Shown: piece after piece, positions 24,343-35,014 of the stretch
Layout: every line of letters starts with the position of its first letter
How positions within the stretch are numbered: the stretch's first letter is position 1
Source: Paucibacter aquatile
GTDB lineage: Bacteria; Pseudomonadota; Gammaproteobacteria; Burkholderiales; Burkholderiaceae_C
Reading direction: 5' to 3'
NCBI RefSeq assembly: GCF_002885975.1
Contig: NZ_POSP01000003.1
Coordinates: 2,356,001-2,420,000 of the forward strand
Length of the DNA stretch: 64,000 nt
The notes under the pieces: model-generated
The model's database searches: none
What the model saw: only the letters and a program-made list of their open reading frames with translations
Told to the model about the DNA's origin: nothing
Position numbers and translations under genes: made by a program

Positions 24343-26905
24343 GCCCCTCAGCATCAACGCGCCCCTGCTGCTGGCTGGCCTGAGCAGCGGCCTGCTCAAC
24401 TACCTGCTGCACAGCAGCCTGCTGCTCGGTGGCGCCTGGCTGATCGAGCGCAGCGCCCGCCTGCGGCCGCGCCAGGCCTCGCATCGCGAGGCCCTGTGGC
24501 GCCTGGCCTTTTTCGGCCCGGTGCTGACGGCCGGCCTGGCCACGCTGCTGAGCTGGAGCCCGGCACCGACGGCCGGGCCGCTCGCATCGCCCACCGCCAC
24601 CAGCACAGCGATCGAGCGCCCCGCCCTCCCGGAGCCAAGCGACGCGCCGACCGCCACAGCGACCCCACCGATGCGCGAACCCGCGCCGATGACTGGCGCA
24701 GAGCGCCCCACTCGCCAAGCGCCGGCCGCACCACGCGCCTGGCTGCAACTGCCCCCCGAAGCCAGTGCCGCCGTGGCCGCGCTGGCGGCGGCCTGGGCGC
24801 TGTTGGCCGGTCTGGGCCTGCTGGCCACCGGCCTGGCCTGGTGGCGCCTGCGCGTGCAGGCGCGCCGCCTGCCCCGCTTGGACGACGATGCCGATCTGCA
24901 CGGCTGCCTGCAAACCCTGGCCCGATCCGCCGGCCTGCCGACCCCGCCCCTGCGCCTCGGCCGCGCCGAGTGGCCCAGCCCCCTGATCGCCCCGGGCGGC
25001 GCCATCTGCCTGCCCGCCTGGGCCCTGCAGCTGCCGCCCGCGCAGCGCGAGGCGGTGCTGGCCCATGAGCTGGCGCATCTGCGCCGGCGCGATCCGGCCT
25101 GGCGCCTGGCCGCCCAGCTGCTGAACCAGCTGGCCTGGCTGCAACCCCTGAACCGCCTGGCTCTGCGCCGGCTCGACGCCCTGGCCGAACAGGCCTGCGA
25201 CGCCTGGGCCACCGCCCGACCCAGCGATGCCGCCCGCGAGCAGGCCCGCCGCGCCCTGGCGGAGAGCCTGTACCGCTGCGCCCAAGAGCTGCAGCAGGCA
25301 GCCCACCCGGTGCGGCGCCTGCAGCTGCTGAGCCGCATGGCCGCCAGCGGCCGCTCGCCCCTGCTGGCCCGCATCGACGCACTGATGAACCCTGCCCCCA
25401 ACCCGCACGGAGACCCGACCATGAACCCCAAGCCCGAACCCTACACCGCCCTCCCTGCACGCGAGCTCTGGCGCAAGCGCGTGCTGGTCGGCGGCCTGAC
25501 CCTGTGCGCCCTGGCCCTGCCCTTGCTGGGCGTGGGCCACAGCCAGCCGCTGGACCTGAGCCGCCTGCGCGACCTGGGCCACAGCTTCGAGGCGCGCTTC
25601 GGTGTGGGCTCGGCCATGGGCACCCGCATCGTCAAAAACAGCCCCTCGCACAACCTGGACATCCGCCTCAGCGGCCAGATGCGCTTCAACGAGGACCAGA
25701 CCGCGCTCGAAAGCCTCAGCCAGGGCCGCCTGCTGATCGATGAGCGGCGCGAGGGCTGGCACCGGCGCGCCGAGTTCCTGCCGGGCGAAGCCGGCCAGGC
25801 ACCGCGCTTGATTTACAGCCTTGACGGCAAGGAACAGACGCCGGACGCCGAGGGTCAGGCCTGGCTCCGCGATCGCGTCGCCCTGGCCGGCGAGACCATT
25901 GAGGGCAGCGAGAAGCGCGTTCGCAGCCTCATGGCCCAAGGCGGCGTCGCGCGCGTGCTGGCCGACATCCAGGCGCCCGCTCTTGAGGACCACCGCCGCC
26001 GCAGCCGGGCCGAGGCCTTGCTCAAGCAAGGCCGGCACAGCGACAGCACGCTGCAGACCCTGATCCAGGTCAGCAGCGGCATCGATTCCGATTTCGAGCG
26101 CCGCCAGCTGCTGGAGACCCTGATCGAAGGCCAGGCCCTGAGCCCGGCGCTGCAGGCCGAGCTGCTGAACAGCCTGAACAACTTGAGCTCTGACTTCGAA
26201 CGCCGCCAGGTGCTCGAAAGCCTGGCGCCACGCTTGAGCCCGGACACCGCCACCCTGCAAGCTTGGGTGCAGGCGGCGCAAGGCATGGACTCCGACTTTG
26301 AAAAACGCAGCGCCATCGTCGAGCTGATCGAGCGGCAAGGCAGCCTGCCGAGCCTGGCCGCCGCGCTGCAGGCCAGCCTGAGCCTGGACTCGGACTTCGA
26401 GCACCGCATCGCGCTGGAAGCCGTGGCCCAAAAGCTGCCGCGCCAGGTGGCACTCGATGCGCAGGCCGAGGCGGCCCTGCGGGCCTACAGCGAATCGGCC
26501 CGCCGCATCGACAGCGACTTCGAACGCCGCATCGCCCTGAGCGCCCTGCTCGATGCCGGCGTGCACCAGAAGACCGCGCTGCTGGGCGTGCTCGATGCCG
26601 CACGCAGCATCGACTCCGATTTCGAGCGGGCCGAGTTGCTCAGCGCCCTGGCGGCCCATTTGCCGGCCGATGCCGAGCTGGTGGCCCGTTATCGCCAGGC
26701 AGCGCGAGGCCTGAGCGAACATGAGCGCGGCAAGGTCGAGGCCGCACTGGACCCGGTGATGGACCGCCTGGCCCAGGCAGCACCGGCCGCGCCGGCCACG
26801 CCAGCCCAGGCCGCGCCCGCGGCCTCCGCCGCACCGGCGGCTGCCATCTCGCGCCTCAAGCCGCCCAGCCCGCCACGCCCGCCGGCTGCTCCTTCGCTGC
26901 CCTGA
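24335..26905 (+). CDS. M56 (BlaR1-like) membrane metalloprotease sensor with DSDFE repeats
   Basis: An 856-residue membrane protease. N-terminal helices at about 12-30 and 50-70, a Pro/Ala-rich loop (80-140), a further helix (about 145-172), then the zinc site HELAH (244-248) with the downstream Glu/Asp-bearing EQACDAWA, and a last helix at about 382-402 that places the rest in the periplasm. In BlaR1 the outer domain binds beta-lactam; here it is instead a region (about 410-575) of unknown fold, six repeats around D-S-D-F-E (580-795), and an Ala/Pro-rich tail. It is coupled to the BlaI-type gene upstream. Ligand and cleaved target are unknown, though the repressor is the likely target. Confidence 0.9.
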   Translation: MTEPLSINAPLLLAGLSSGLLNYLLHSSLLLGGAWLIERSARLRPRQASHREALWRLAFFGPVLTAGLATLLSWSPAPTAGPLASPTATSTAIERPALPEPSDAPTATATPPMREPAPMTGAERPTRQAPAAPRAWLQLPPEASAAVAALAAAWALLAGLGLLATGLAWWRLRVQARRLPRLDDDADLHGCLQTLARSAGLPTPPLRLGRAEWPSPLIAPGGAICLPAWALQLPPAQREAVLAHELAHLRRRDPAWRLAAQLLNQLAWLQPLNRLALRRLDALAEQACDAWATARPSDAAREQARRALAESLYRCAQELQQAAHPVRRLQLLSRMAASGRSPLLARIDALMNPAPNPHGDPTMNPKPEPYTALPARELWRKRVLVGGLTLCALALPLLGVGHSQPLDLSRLRDLGHSFEARFGVGSAMGTRIVKNSPSHNLDIRLSGQMRFNEDQTALESLSQGRLLIDERREGWHRRAEFLPGEAGQAPRLIYSLDGKEQTPDAEGQAWLRDRVALAGETIEGSEKRVRSLMAQGGVARVLADIQAPALEDHRRRSRAEALLKQGRHSDSTLQTLIQVSSGIDSDFERRQLLETLIEGQALSPALQAELLNSLNNLSSDFERRQVLESLAPRLSPDTATLQAWVQAAQGMDSDFEKRSAIVELIERQGSLPSLAAALQASLSLDSDFEHRIALEAVAQKLPRQVALDAQAEAALRAYSESARRIDSDFERRIALSALLDAGVHQKTALLGVLDAARSIDSDFERAELLSALAAHLPADAELVARYRQAARGLSEHERGKVEAALDPVMDRLAQAAPAAPATPAQAAPAASAAPAAAISRLKPPSPPRPPAAPSLP
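26072..26700 (+). repeat. six DSDFE repeats within the M56 sensor
   Basis: The protein motif (I/L/M)-(D/S)-S-D-F-E-(R/K/H) recurs six times; the first Asp of SDFE is encoded at 26090, 26192, 26294, 26393, 26516 and 26618, giving spacings of 34, 34, 33, 41 and 34 residues. The codons differ between copies, so this is a conserved protein repeat and not a recent DNA duplication. Each unit looks like a pair of helices. Confidence 0.9.
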
Positions 26906-26917
26906 GGCTGGCAGCCC

Positions 26918-27907
26918 TCAAGCCGGCATGTGCTGCAGCAGCGCCAGCCACAGCGGCGCCGTCAGCACAAAGCCCAGGGTAGACACCACCACGGCGGCGG
27001 TGGTCTCACCCTCCTGACAGCGGTAGCGCTGGGCAAAGATCAGGGCGTTGGAGCCGGTGGGCAGGGCCGCCATCATGACCACCACAGCCAGCGGCATGCC
27101 GCGCAAACCCAGCAGCAGGCCCAGGCCCAGCACCAGGGACGGCAGCACGAGCAGCTTGGCCGCCACCAGGCCCAACACCGAGGTCCAGCGCTGCGGCCAG
27201 CCCAGGTAGGCCAGGGACATGCCGATCAGGGTCAGGCACAGCGGCACCACGGCCGTGCCCAGCATCTGCAGCACCTCGTCGAGTACCGCCGGCAGGCCCA
27301 GGCCCAGGGCGTTCCAGCACAGGCCCGCCACCACTGGCAGCACCACCGGGTGGATCACCGTGTTGCGCACGGTGTTGGCCAGCAGGCTGCCCAGGCCGGT
27401 GGGCTGGCCCTGGCTGCGCTCACGTGCCAGGTCCAGCTCCACCAGGGCCGTCAGCACGGTCAGGATGCTCAGCGCATGCAGGCTGACCACGGTGATGTGG
27501 ATGGCCAGGCCCGCCTCGCCAAACACACCGGCCGCCAGCGGCACGCCGACCTGCAAGGTGTTGCCAAAGGTGGCAGTAATGGCCTGCACGCTGGGCACGG
27601 CCGCACCGGCGGCCGCCGCACCGCGCCAGCGCTGCAAGGCATACAAGGCCACCAGCAGGCCCAGCACGGGGGCGAAAAATGCCGTCAGCGTCAGCCAGGG
27701 CAGGCTGGCGAACTCGACCCGGGCCGTGGTGCGAAACAGCAGGGCGGGCACGAAGATGTAGAAGGCCACATTCGACAGCACCCGCGCCGGGTCACCGCCG
27801 CTGCCGCCGGCATCCGCCCCACCCAGCCAGCGCATGCGGCCGACAAACCAGCCGATGGCCACCGCAATCAGAATGGCCAACAGCTTGTGAAAAACAATCC
27901 AGCTCAT
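26918..27907 (-). CDS. AEC-family (auxin efflux carrier-like) transporter
   Basis: A 329-residue inner-membrane protein with about ten helices and no signal peptide. The family's features are present: the N-terminal helix with IGWFVGR, NVAFYIFVPALLFRT, TFGNTLQVGVPLA (the polar kink in helix 4), and ALPTGSNALIFAQRY in the second half. Members export organic acids such as malate or auxin-like compounds; the substrate here is unknown. It is convergent with the M56 gene (12 bp apart). Confidence 0.9.
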   Translation of the reverse strand: MSWIVFHKLLAILIAVAIGWFVGRMRWLGGADAGGSGGDPARVLSNVAFYIFVPALLFRTTARVEFASLPWLTLTAFFAPVLGLLVALYALQRWRGAAAAGAAVPSVQAITATFGNTLQVGVPLAAGVFGEAGLAIHITVVSLHALSILTVLTALVELDLARERSQGQPTGLGSLLANTVRNTVIHPVVLPVVAGLCWNALGLGLPAVLDEVLQMLGTAVVPLCLTLIGMSLAYLGWPQRWTSVLGLVAAKLLVLPSLVLGLGLLLGLRGMPLAVVVMMAALPTGSNALIFAQRYRCQEGETTAAVVVSTLGFVLTAPLWLALLQHMPA

Positions 27908-27968
27908 GCGGCCCAGTATGCCGCGCCCGGGCCAGCGGCCTGGAGAACCGGCGGGAGAGCCGCCCGGC

Positions 27969-29825
<1,857 letters not shown>

Positions 29826-29998
29826 GCACTCACTCCTGACCTGGGCCGGACCAAGACCAGACCGAGGCGGCACGCGGGCGGCCCGGGTCTAACGCAACTG
29901 CTCTGCGCATCAGCATAGCGCCTTTGTGCGCCATGCCGATGAGGAGCAGCCCCAGTTCCCCTCGCAAGTGGGGGTGGGCGTCATGCAGCGCCCGGGCT

Positions 29999-32692
29999 TC
30001 AGGCGGCCTTCTTGGCCGCTGCCTTCTTGGCAGGCGCCTTCTTTGCGGCCACCTTCTTGGCCGCGACCTTCTTGGCCGCCGGCGCCTCGCTCACCACATC
30101 GGCAGCCGCCGTCTTGGCCGCGGCACCCCGCAGCGGCACGCCCGGCTTGGCTGCGCGCGGCTCGAACTCGAAGTTCACCTTGCCGGCCTTCTTGTCGTAA
30201 GCCAGGAAGGCCTTGAACTTGCGCCGGGTCTTGTTGGAGACGAAGTTCTCCAGCAGCGCGGTCTTGCCCTCGCTGAGCAGCTTTTGCATCTGGCTGATCT
30301 CGATGGGTTGCTGCAAGATGATCTTGCCGCTCTTGAAATCGCAGGTGATGGCGGCGCCCACGGCATGCTCGCAGACGTAGTTGCTGCCATGCTCGAAGAC
30401 CCGGCCCTGACACTTGGGGCAGGCGCCCAGCGAGGTCTGGGCGCTGAAGTCCACCGCCTCGCCATCGCCCTCGCCGTTCTTGCCGTCGTCGCCGAAGTCG
30501 AACTCGAGCTTCCAGTTCTGGATCTCCTCGTCGAAGACCAGGGCCAGCTCGGCCGTGAAGGGCCAGCCGGCCTTGGAGCGGAAGCCTTCCAGCGGGCCGA
30601 TCTTCTTGTCGGCCAGGAACTGTTCCACCTCGTGCAGTTCGAAGCTGCGGCCGCCGGGGATCTTGCCGATCGAGAAGCCGCAGCCCTCCGAAGCGCCATC
30701 CTTGCCGGTGCAGGTGAAGCGACGGTAGTTCTCCTTGACCACGCCGCTGCACTTCGGGCAGGGCGTCTTCAGGGTGGCGTAATCGCCAGGGATGGTGTCG
30801 CGGTCGTATTCCTTGGCTTTTTGCACCACGCGCTCGGTCATGGCGGCAATCTTGGCCATGAACTCGTCGCGGTTCAGGCGCCCCTTTTCCATCTCGGAGA
30901 GCTGGAACTCCCAGTCGCCGGTCAGCTCGGGCTTGGTCAGGTCCTTGATGTCCAGGCCACGCAGCAAGGTCATCAGCTGGAAGGCCTTGGCCGTGGGGAG
31001 CAGCTCGCGGCCATCGCGCAACATGTATTTTTCGGTCAGCAGGCCTTCGATGGTGGCGGCGCGGGTCGCTGGTGTGCCCAGGCCCTTCTCGGTCATGGCT
31101 GCGCGCAGCTCTTCATCGTCGATCAGCTTGCCGGCGCCTTCCATGGCCGAGAGCAGGGTCGCTTCGGTGTAGCGGGCCGGCGGCTTGGTGGCCAGGCTCT
31201 TCACATCGACCGACTCGGTGCGCACCACCTCGCCCGGGGCCACAGCCACCAGATTGGCGTCGTCTTCCTGCACTTCCTTGCCGTAGACGGCCAGCCAACC
31301 CGGCTTGACCAGCACCTTGCCATTGGTCTGGAAGTTCAGCTCCTTGCCCGCGGCCTTGACGGTGCTGATGCGGGTGGTGACCAGGAACTCGGCCGGCGGG
31401 AAGAACACGGCCAGGAAGCGCTTGACCACCAGGTCGTAGAGCTTGGCCTCGATGTCGGTCAGGCTCTTGGGCGCCTGCAGGGTCGGGATGATGGCAAAGT
31501 GATCCGAGACCTTGCTGTTGTCGAAGACCTTTTTGGTCGGCTTGATATAGCCCTCGTTGAGCGCCTTTCGGGCGTGGCCCGCCAGCTCACGCAAGGGGCC
31601 GGGCAGGTCCTCGCCGGCAATCATCTCGGCGGTCTGCTTGGCCACGGCCAGATAGTCCTCGGGCAGGAAGCGCGAGTCGGTCCGGGGGTAGGTCAGCACC
31701 TTGTGCTTTTCGTACAGGGCCTGGGCCAGGCTCAGCGTGGTCTTGGCCGAAAAACCGAAGCGTGAGTTGGCCTCACGCTGCAGCGTGGTCAGGTCGTAGA
31801 GGCCGCCACAGCTGCTGGTGGTGGGCTTGCTTTCTTCGCGCACGCTGGCCGGCTGGCCCAGGGCGGCGGCGGCGATGGCATCGGCCTCGGCGCGGTTCCA
31901 GATGCGGTCGGCGCGCGATTCGGCGTCCTCGCCCTTCTTCCAGCTCGGGTCGAACCATTTGCCTTCGTACTGGCCGGCCTGGGCGTCGAAGACGCCGCGC
32001 ACTTCCCAGTAGTCGCGCGCCACATGCTTGCGGATCTTTTCTTCGCGCTCGACGACGATGGACAGCGTCGGCGTCTGCACCCGGCCGACCGTGGTCAGGA
32101 AGAAGCCGCCGTCGCGCGAGTTGAAGGCGGTCATGGCGCGTGTGCCATTGATGCCGACCAGCCAGTCGGCCTCGGAGCGGCAGCGCGCGGCATCGGCCAG
32201 AGGCAGCATCTGGGCATCGCTCTTGAGCTTGTCGAAACCGTCGCGTATGGCTTGCGGCGTCATGGACTGCAGCCACAGGCGCTGCACCGGCTTGTTGATG
32301 GCGGCCTTGGCCGTGCCAGCGTACTGCACGATCAAGCGGAAGATCAGCTCCCCTTCGCGGCCCGCGTCACAGGCGTTGATCAGCTGGGTGACGTCCTTGC
32401 GGCGGATCAGCTTGACCAGGGCATTGAGGCGGCCCTTGCTCTTGTCGATGGGGTTGAGGTCGAAGTGCGGCGGGATCACCGGCAGGTTGGCAAAGCTCCA
32501 CTTGCCGCGCTTGACGTCGAACTCCTCGGGCGCCTTGATCTCCACCAGGTGGCCGACGGCCGAGCTGACGACGTAGTCCTCGCTCTCGAAGTATTCATCG
32601 TGCTTGTCGAACTTCCCCGCCTTGGGGGTCAAGGCGCGGACGATGTCCTGCGCCACGGACGGCTTCTCGGCAATGATCAGGGTCTTGCTCAT
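29999..32692 (-). CDS. topB: DNA topoisomerase III with histone-H1-like C-terminal tail
   Basis: A type IA topoisomerase that decatenates and relaxes DNA, often with RecQ. The 897-residue protein starts with the Toprim domain (LIIAEKPSVAQDIV; acidic DAGREGE) and has the catalytic Tyr335 in LTYPRTDSRFLP. The C-terminal part carries Cys-pair zinc-ribbon segments (CPKCSGVVKENYRRFTC and CPKCQGRVF). The last ~45 residues are Lys/Ala-rich, with a five-residue period (AAKKV, AAKKV, AAKKA, PAKKA, AAKKA), unlike E. coli topoisomerase III. It is divergent from a SET-domain gene, with 147 bp between. Confidence 0.96.
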   Translation of the reverse strand: MSKTLIIAEKPSVAQDIVRALTPKAGKFDKHDEYFESEDYVVSSAVGHLVEIKAPEEFDVKRGKWSFANLPVIPPHFDLNPIDKSKGRLNALVKLIRRKDVTQLINACDAGREGELIFRLIVQYAGTAKAAINKPVQRLWLQSMTPQAIRDGFDKLKSDAQMLPLADAARCRSEADWLVGINGTRAMTAFNSRDGGFFLTTVGRVQTPTLSIVVEREEKIRKHVARDYWEVRGVFDAQAGQYEGKWFDPSWKKGEDAESRADRIWNRAEADAIAAAALGQPASVREESKPTTSSCGGLYDLTTLQREANSRFGFSAKTTLSLAQALYEKHKVLTYPRTDSRFLPEDYLAVAKQTAEMIAGEDLPGPLRELAGHARKALNEGYIKPTKKVFDNSKVSDHFAIIPTLQAPKSLTDIEAKLYDLVVKRFLAVFFPPAEFLVTTRISTVKAAGKELNFQTNGKVLVKPGWLAVYGKEVQEDDANLVAVAPGEVVRTESVDVKSLATKPPARYTEATLLSAMEGAGKLIDDEELRAAMTEKGLGTPATRAATIEGLLTEKYMLRDGRELLPTAKAFQLMTLLRGLDIKDLTKPELTGDWEFQLSEMEKGRLNRDEFMAKIAAMTERVVQKAKEYDRDTIPGDYATLKTPCPKCSGVVKENYRRFTCTGKDGASEGCGFSIGKIPGGRSFELHEVEQFLADKKIGPLEGFRSKAGWPFTAELALVFDEEIQNWKLEFDFGDDGKNGEGDGEAVDFSAQTSLGACPKCQGRVFEHGSNYVCEHAVGAAITCDFKSGKIILQQPIEISQMQKLLSEGKTALLENFVSNKTRRKFKAFLAYDKKAGKVNFEFEPRAAKPGVPLRGAAAKTAAADVVSEAPAAKKVAAKKVAAKKAPAKKAAAKKAA

Positions 32693-32769
32693 GATGATGA
32701 TGAAGTTTTCTACTCGTCTATTCGCTGCCGGCCGAAGTCGCTGACTCCGGCCTGCCTACAATCCGGCCT

Positions 32770-32810
32770 CGCGCGCGCCCATGCACATACGTACCTGCAC
32801 GCGCGCACAC
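32770..32810. other. 41-bp alternating purine-pyrimidine tract (possible Z-DNA)
   Basis: Three strictly alternating blocks (32770-32778, 32780-32794, 32796-32810) follow one another with only two single-base breaks. The outer blocks are CG repeats, the inner one CA/TA steps. It lies between the divergent starts of topB (32692) and the SET gene (32840). Confidence 0.7.
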
Positions 32811-32839
32811 CCATGAATTCAATGTAACCACAACTTCCG

Positions 32840-33370
32840 ATGACGCAAGCCGCTCGCAAAAAGTCTGCCCCGGCCTCGGCCCCGGCTGCCAAGCCCGCCC
32901 AGCCTGCCAAGGCCGCAGCGGGCAAGGGTCGGCGCATCCAGGTCCGCAATTCCGGTGTGCATGGGCGCGGAGTCTATGCGCTGGCGCCGATCAAGGCGGG
33001 CGAAGTCATCATCGAATACACGGGTGAGCTCATCAGTTGGGACGAGGCCATGGAGCGCCACCCCCACGATCCCAAGCAGCCCAACCACACCTTCTACTTC
33101 CACATCGAGGACGGCCGCGTCATCGATGCCCTCTACGGCGGCAACAGCTCGCGCTGGATCAACCACTCCTGCGAGCCCAACTGCGAGACCGACGAGATCA
33201 AGGGCCGCGTCTTCATCAAGGCCCTGCAAGACCTGTCCCCCGGTGAAGAGTTGTTTTATGACTACGGCCTCACCATCGACGAGCGCTACACCCCGAAGCT
33301 GAAGAAAGAGTTCGCCTGCTACTGCGGCAGCCCCTTCTGCCGTGGCACCATGCTGGCGCCCAAACGCTGA
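32840..33370 (+). CDS. SET-domain protein lysine methyltransferase
   Basis: A 176-residue protein whose residues 32-170 form a SET domain, the fold of lysine methyltransferases that use S-adenosylmethionine. Visible motifs are NSGVHGRGVYA, EYTGELIS, the knot NHSCEPNC (108-115), the catalytic-Tyr motif YDYGL (140-144) and a post-SET Cys cluster (Cys160, Cys162, Cys167 with Cys111 or Cys115 as fourth ligand). The first 30 residues are a Lys/Ala/Pro-rich basic tail. Such proteins occur in some bacteria and may modify chromatin proteins; the target is unknown. It is divergent from topB and followed by birA 17 bp downstream. Confidence 0.92.
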   Translation: MTQAARKKSAPASAPAAKPAQPAKAAAGKGRRIQVRNSGVHGRGVYALAPIKAGEVIIEYTGELISWDEAMERHPHDPKQPNHTFYFHIEDGRVIDALYGGNSSRWINHSCEPNCETDEIKGRVFIKALQDLSPGEELFYDYGLTIDERYTPKLKKEFACYCGSPFCRGTMLAPKR

Positions 33371-33387
33371 GTGATGTTCCGCCACCC

Positions 33388-34278
33388 ATGAGCCTCTCCG
33401 AACGCAGCCATCTCGACTGGAAAGCCGAAGCCCTCTGGCAAGACCTGACCCCCTTGCTGCCCGGCATCAGCATCGAAGTGCTGGCCCGCACCGCCTCCAC
33501 CAATACCGCCCTGCTGGAGCGGGTGCGCAGCCAGGCCCAGCAAGGCACGGAAAGCCGCTACGGCCGCCGCGCCCACGACATGCAGCCCTGCCTGCTGGTG
33601 GCCGAGCACCAGACCCACGGCCGCGGCCGCCAAGGCCGCGCCTGGCTGTCCAGCCCCGGCGCCTCGCTGACCTTCTCCCTGGGCCTGCCGCTGGATCTGG
33701 CCGACTGGGGTGGCCTGTCCCTGGCCATCGGCTGCGCGATTGCCGAGGCCCTGGAACCCAGCAGCTGCCTGGCCGCCGGCCAGCGGCCGCGGCTGGAACT
33801 GAAGTGGCCCAATGATTTGTGGCTGGATGGCCGCAAGCTGGGCGGCATCCTGATCGAGACCGTGCCCGCCGGCGAGCAGCGCATGGTCATCATCGGCGTG
33901 GGCCTGAACATCCAGGCCCTGGCCGGCGAGCCCGACACCCAGCCCGGCGCCACCTTCAACACCGGCTTTGCCTCGCTGAGCGAGTTCGATGCCACGCTGG
34001 ACGGCCCCACCGTCCTGGCCCGCATCGCCCCGGCCATGGCGCGCTGCCTGCGCGACTTCCCGCAGGGCGGCTTTGCGGCCTGGACCGAGGCCTATGCCCG
34101 GCGTGACCTGACCTTGGGCCAGCCCGTCAGCGCCGGCGCCCTGGAAGGCATCGCCCGCGGCGTGGCCGCCGATGGTTCGCTGCAGGTCGACACGGCCCAG
34201 GGCCTGCAAAGCGTCAGCGCCGGTGAAGTCAGCCTGCGCCTGAGCACGCCGCCCGCCGCCCCGGCCACCGGCCGCTGA
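33388..34278 (+). CDS. birA: biotin--[acetyl-CoA-carboxylase] ligase
   Basis: Attaches biotin to the biotin carrier protein of acetyl-CoA carboxylase. The 296-residue protein has the biotinyl-AMP loop GRGRQGRAW (78-86), the KWPNDLW motif (139-145) with Lys150 after it, and a C-terminal SH3-like domain. There is no N-terminal helix-turn-helix, so this is a ligase without the repressor role of E. coli BirA. The next gene starts 22 bp downstream. Confidence 0.94.
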   Translation: MSLSERSHLDWKAEALWQDLTPLLPGISIEVLARTASTNTALLERVRSQAQQGTESRYGRRAHDMQPCLLVAEHQTHGRGRQGRAWLSSPGASLTFSLGLPLDLADWGGLSLAIGCAIAEALEPSSCLAAGQRPRLELKWPNDLWLDGRKLGGILIETVPAGEQRMVIIGVGLNIQALAGEPDTQPGATFNTGFASLSEFDATLDGPTVLARIAPAMARCLRDFPQGGFAAWTEAYARRDLTLGQPVSAGALEGIARGVAADGSLQVDTAQGLQSVSAGEVSLRLSTPPAAPATGR

Positions 34279-34300
34279 AGCCCCAGCCCCCACGACCACC

Positions 34301-35014
34301 ATGCTTCGTGCCCTGCTCGCCCTGCTGCTGATTCTCAACGGGCTGTTTTTCAGCTGGACCCAGGGCTGGCTGGATGGCTTCGTCGGCATCAAGGCCAGCG
34401 GCGATCGCGAGCCCGAGCGACTGGCTCGCCAACAGAACCCCGAGCGCATCGAGCTGCTGAGCCCCTCGGCCGCCAAGGCCCTGCAGCAGCGCGCCTGCGT
34501 GGAGCTGGGCCCGCTGGAGGGTGACGCGGCCCTGCAGGCGGCACAGACCGTGCTGGCCAATGCCGGCGTGCCCGCCAGCGAATGGCAGGCCCTGCACAAC
34601 GAGCAGGCTGGCGTCTGGGCCGTGGCCACCACCCGCTTCCCCAACAAAGACCTGCAAGGCCGCAAGGAAGAGGTGCTGAAGAAGCTCAAGATCAGCTACG
34701 AGCCTCTGAGCGGCGTGCCGGCCGAGATGCCAGCCCTGCTGCTGAGCCGCCATGCCAGCGAGAAGGCGGCCCAGCTGCAAATTGATCGCCTGGGCCAGCG
34801 CGCAGTCAAAGGCCTGCAGGTGCTGCAACTGCAGGCACCGATCAACCGCCACACCTTGGTCTTCGTACAAGCCGACGGCGCACGCCGCGCCCAGCTGAAG
34901 AGCCTCAAGAGCCCCGCTCTAGCGGCCGGCTTCAAGAGCTGCACGGGCGCCGCGGCCAGCTTGGCGGCCAGCGCCGCAGCCAGCGCGTCAAGCCCGACCA
35001 GCGGCGGCCGCTGA
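34301..35014 (+). CDS. membrane-anchored SPOR-like protein
   Basis: A 237-residue protein with one N-terminal membrane helix (1-19) and an otherwise soluble, probably periplasmic body. The segment about 60-155 (QRACVELGPLEGDAALQAAQ and AGVWAVATTRFPNKDLQGRK) has the CxxLGPF-like start and spacing of SPOR peptidoglycan-binding domains. The tail is Ala/Ser-rich. In related bacteria a protein like this commonly follows birA (from memory). Its last 27 bases overlap the end of the convergent subtilase gene. Confidence 0.75.
   Translation: MLRALLALLLILNGLFFSWTQGWLDGFVGIKASGDREPERLARQQNPERIELLSPSAAKALQQRACVELGPLEGDAALQAAQTVLANAGVPASEWQALHNEQAGVWAVATTRFPNKDLQGRKEEVLKKLKISYEPLSGVPAEMPALLLSRHASEKAAQLQIDRLGQRAVKGLQVLQLQAPINRHTLVFVQADGARRAQLKSLKSPALAAGFKSCTGAAASLAASAAASASSPTSGGR

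Noticed and set aside
24230..26722. An 830-codon minus-strand frame
   Set aside because: Antisense to the M56 gene, which has its zinc motif and repeats. The composition is typical of shadow frames.
23926..26905. A beta-lactam resistance locus, suggested by the BlaI/M56 pair
   Set aside because: No beta-lactamase or penicillin-binding protein is near, and the outer domain of the M56 protein is not penicillin-binding-like.
30001..30090. The repetitive Lys/Ala tail of topoisomerase III as a CRISPR-like or sequencing artefact
   Set aside because: The period is 15 bases in frame with the protein, with normal codon variation; it is coding low-complexity sequence ending at a proper stop.
34988..35014. 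A frameshift or gene fusion where the SPOR-like gene and the subtilase gene overlap
   Set aside because: The two genes are convergent and both have normal ends; the overlap of 27 bp needs no error to explain it.
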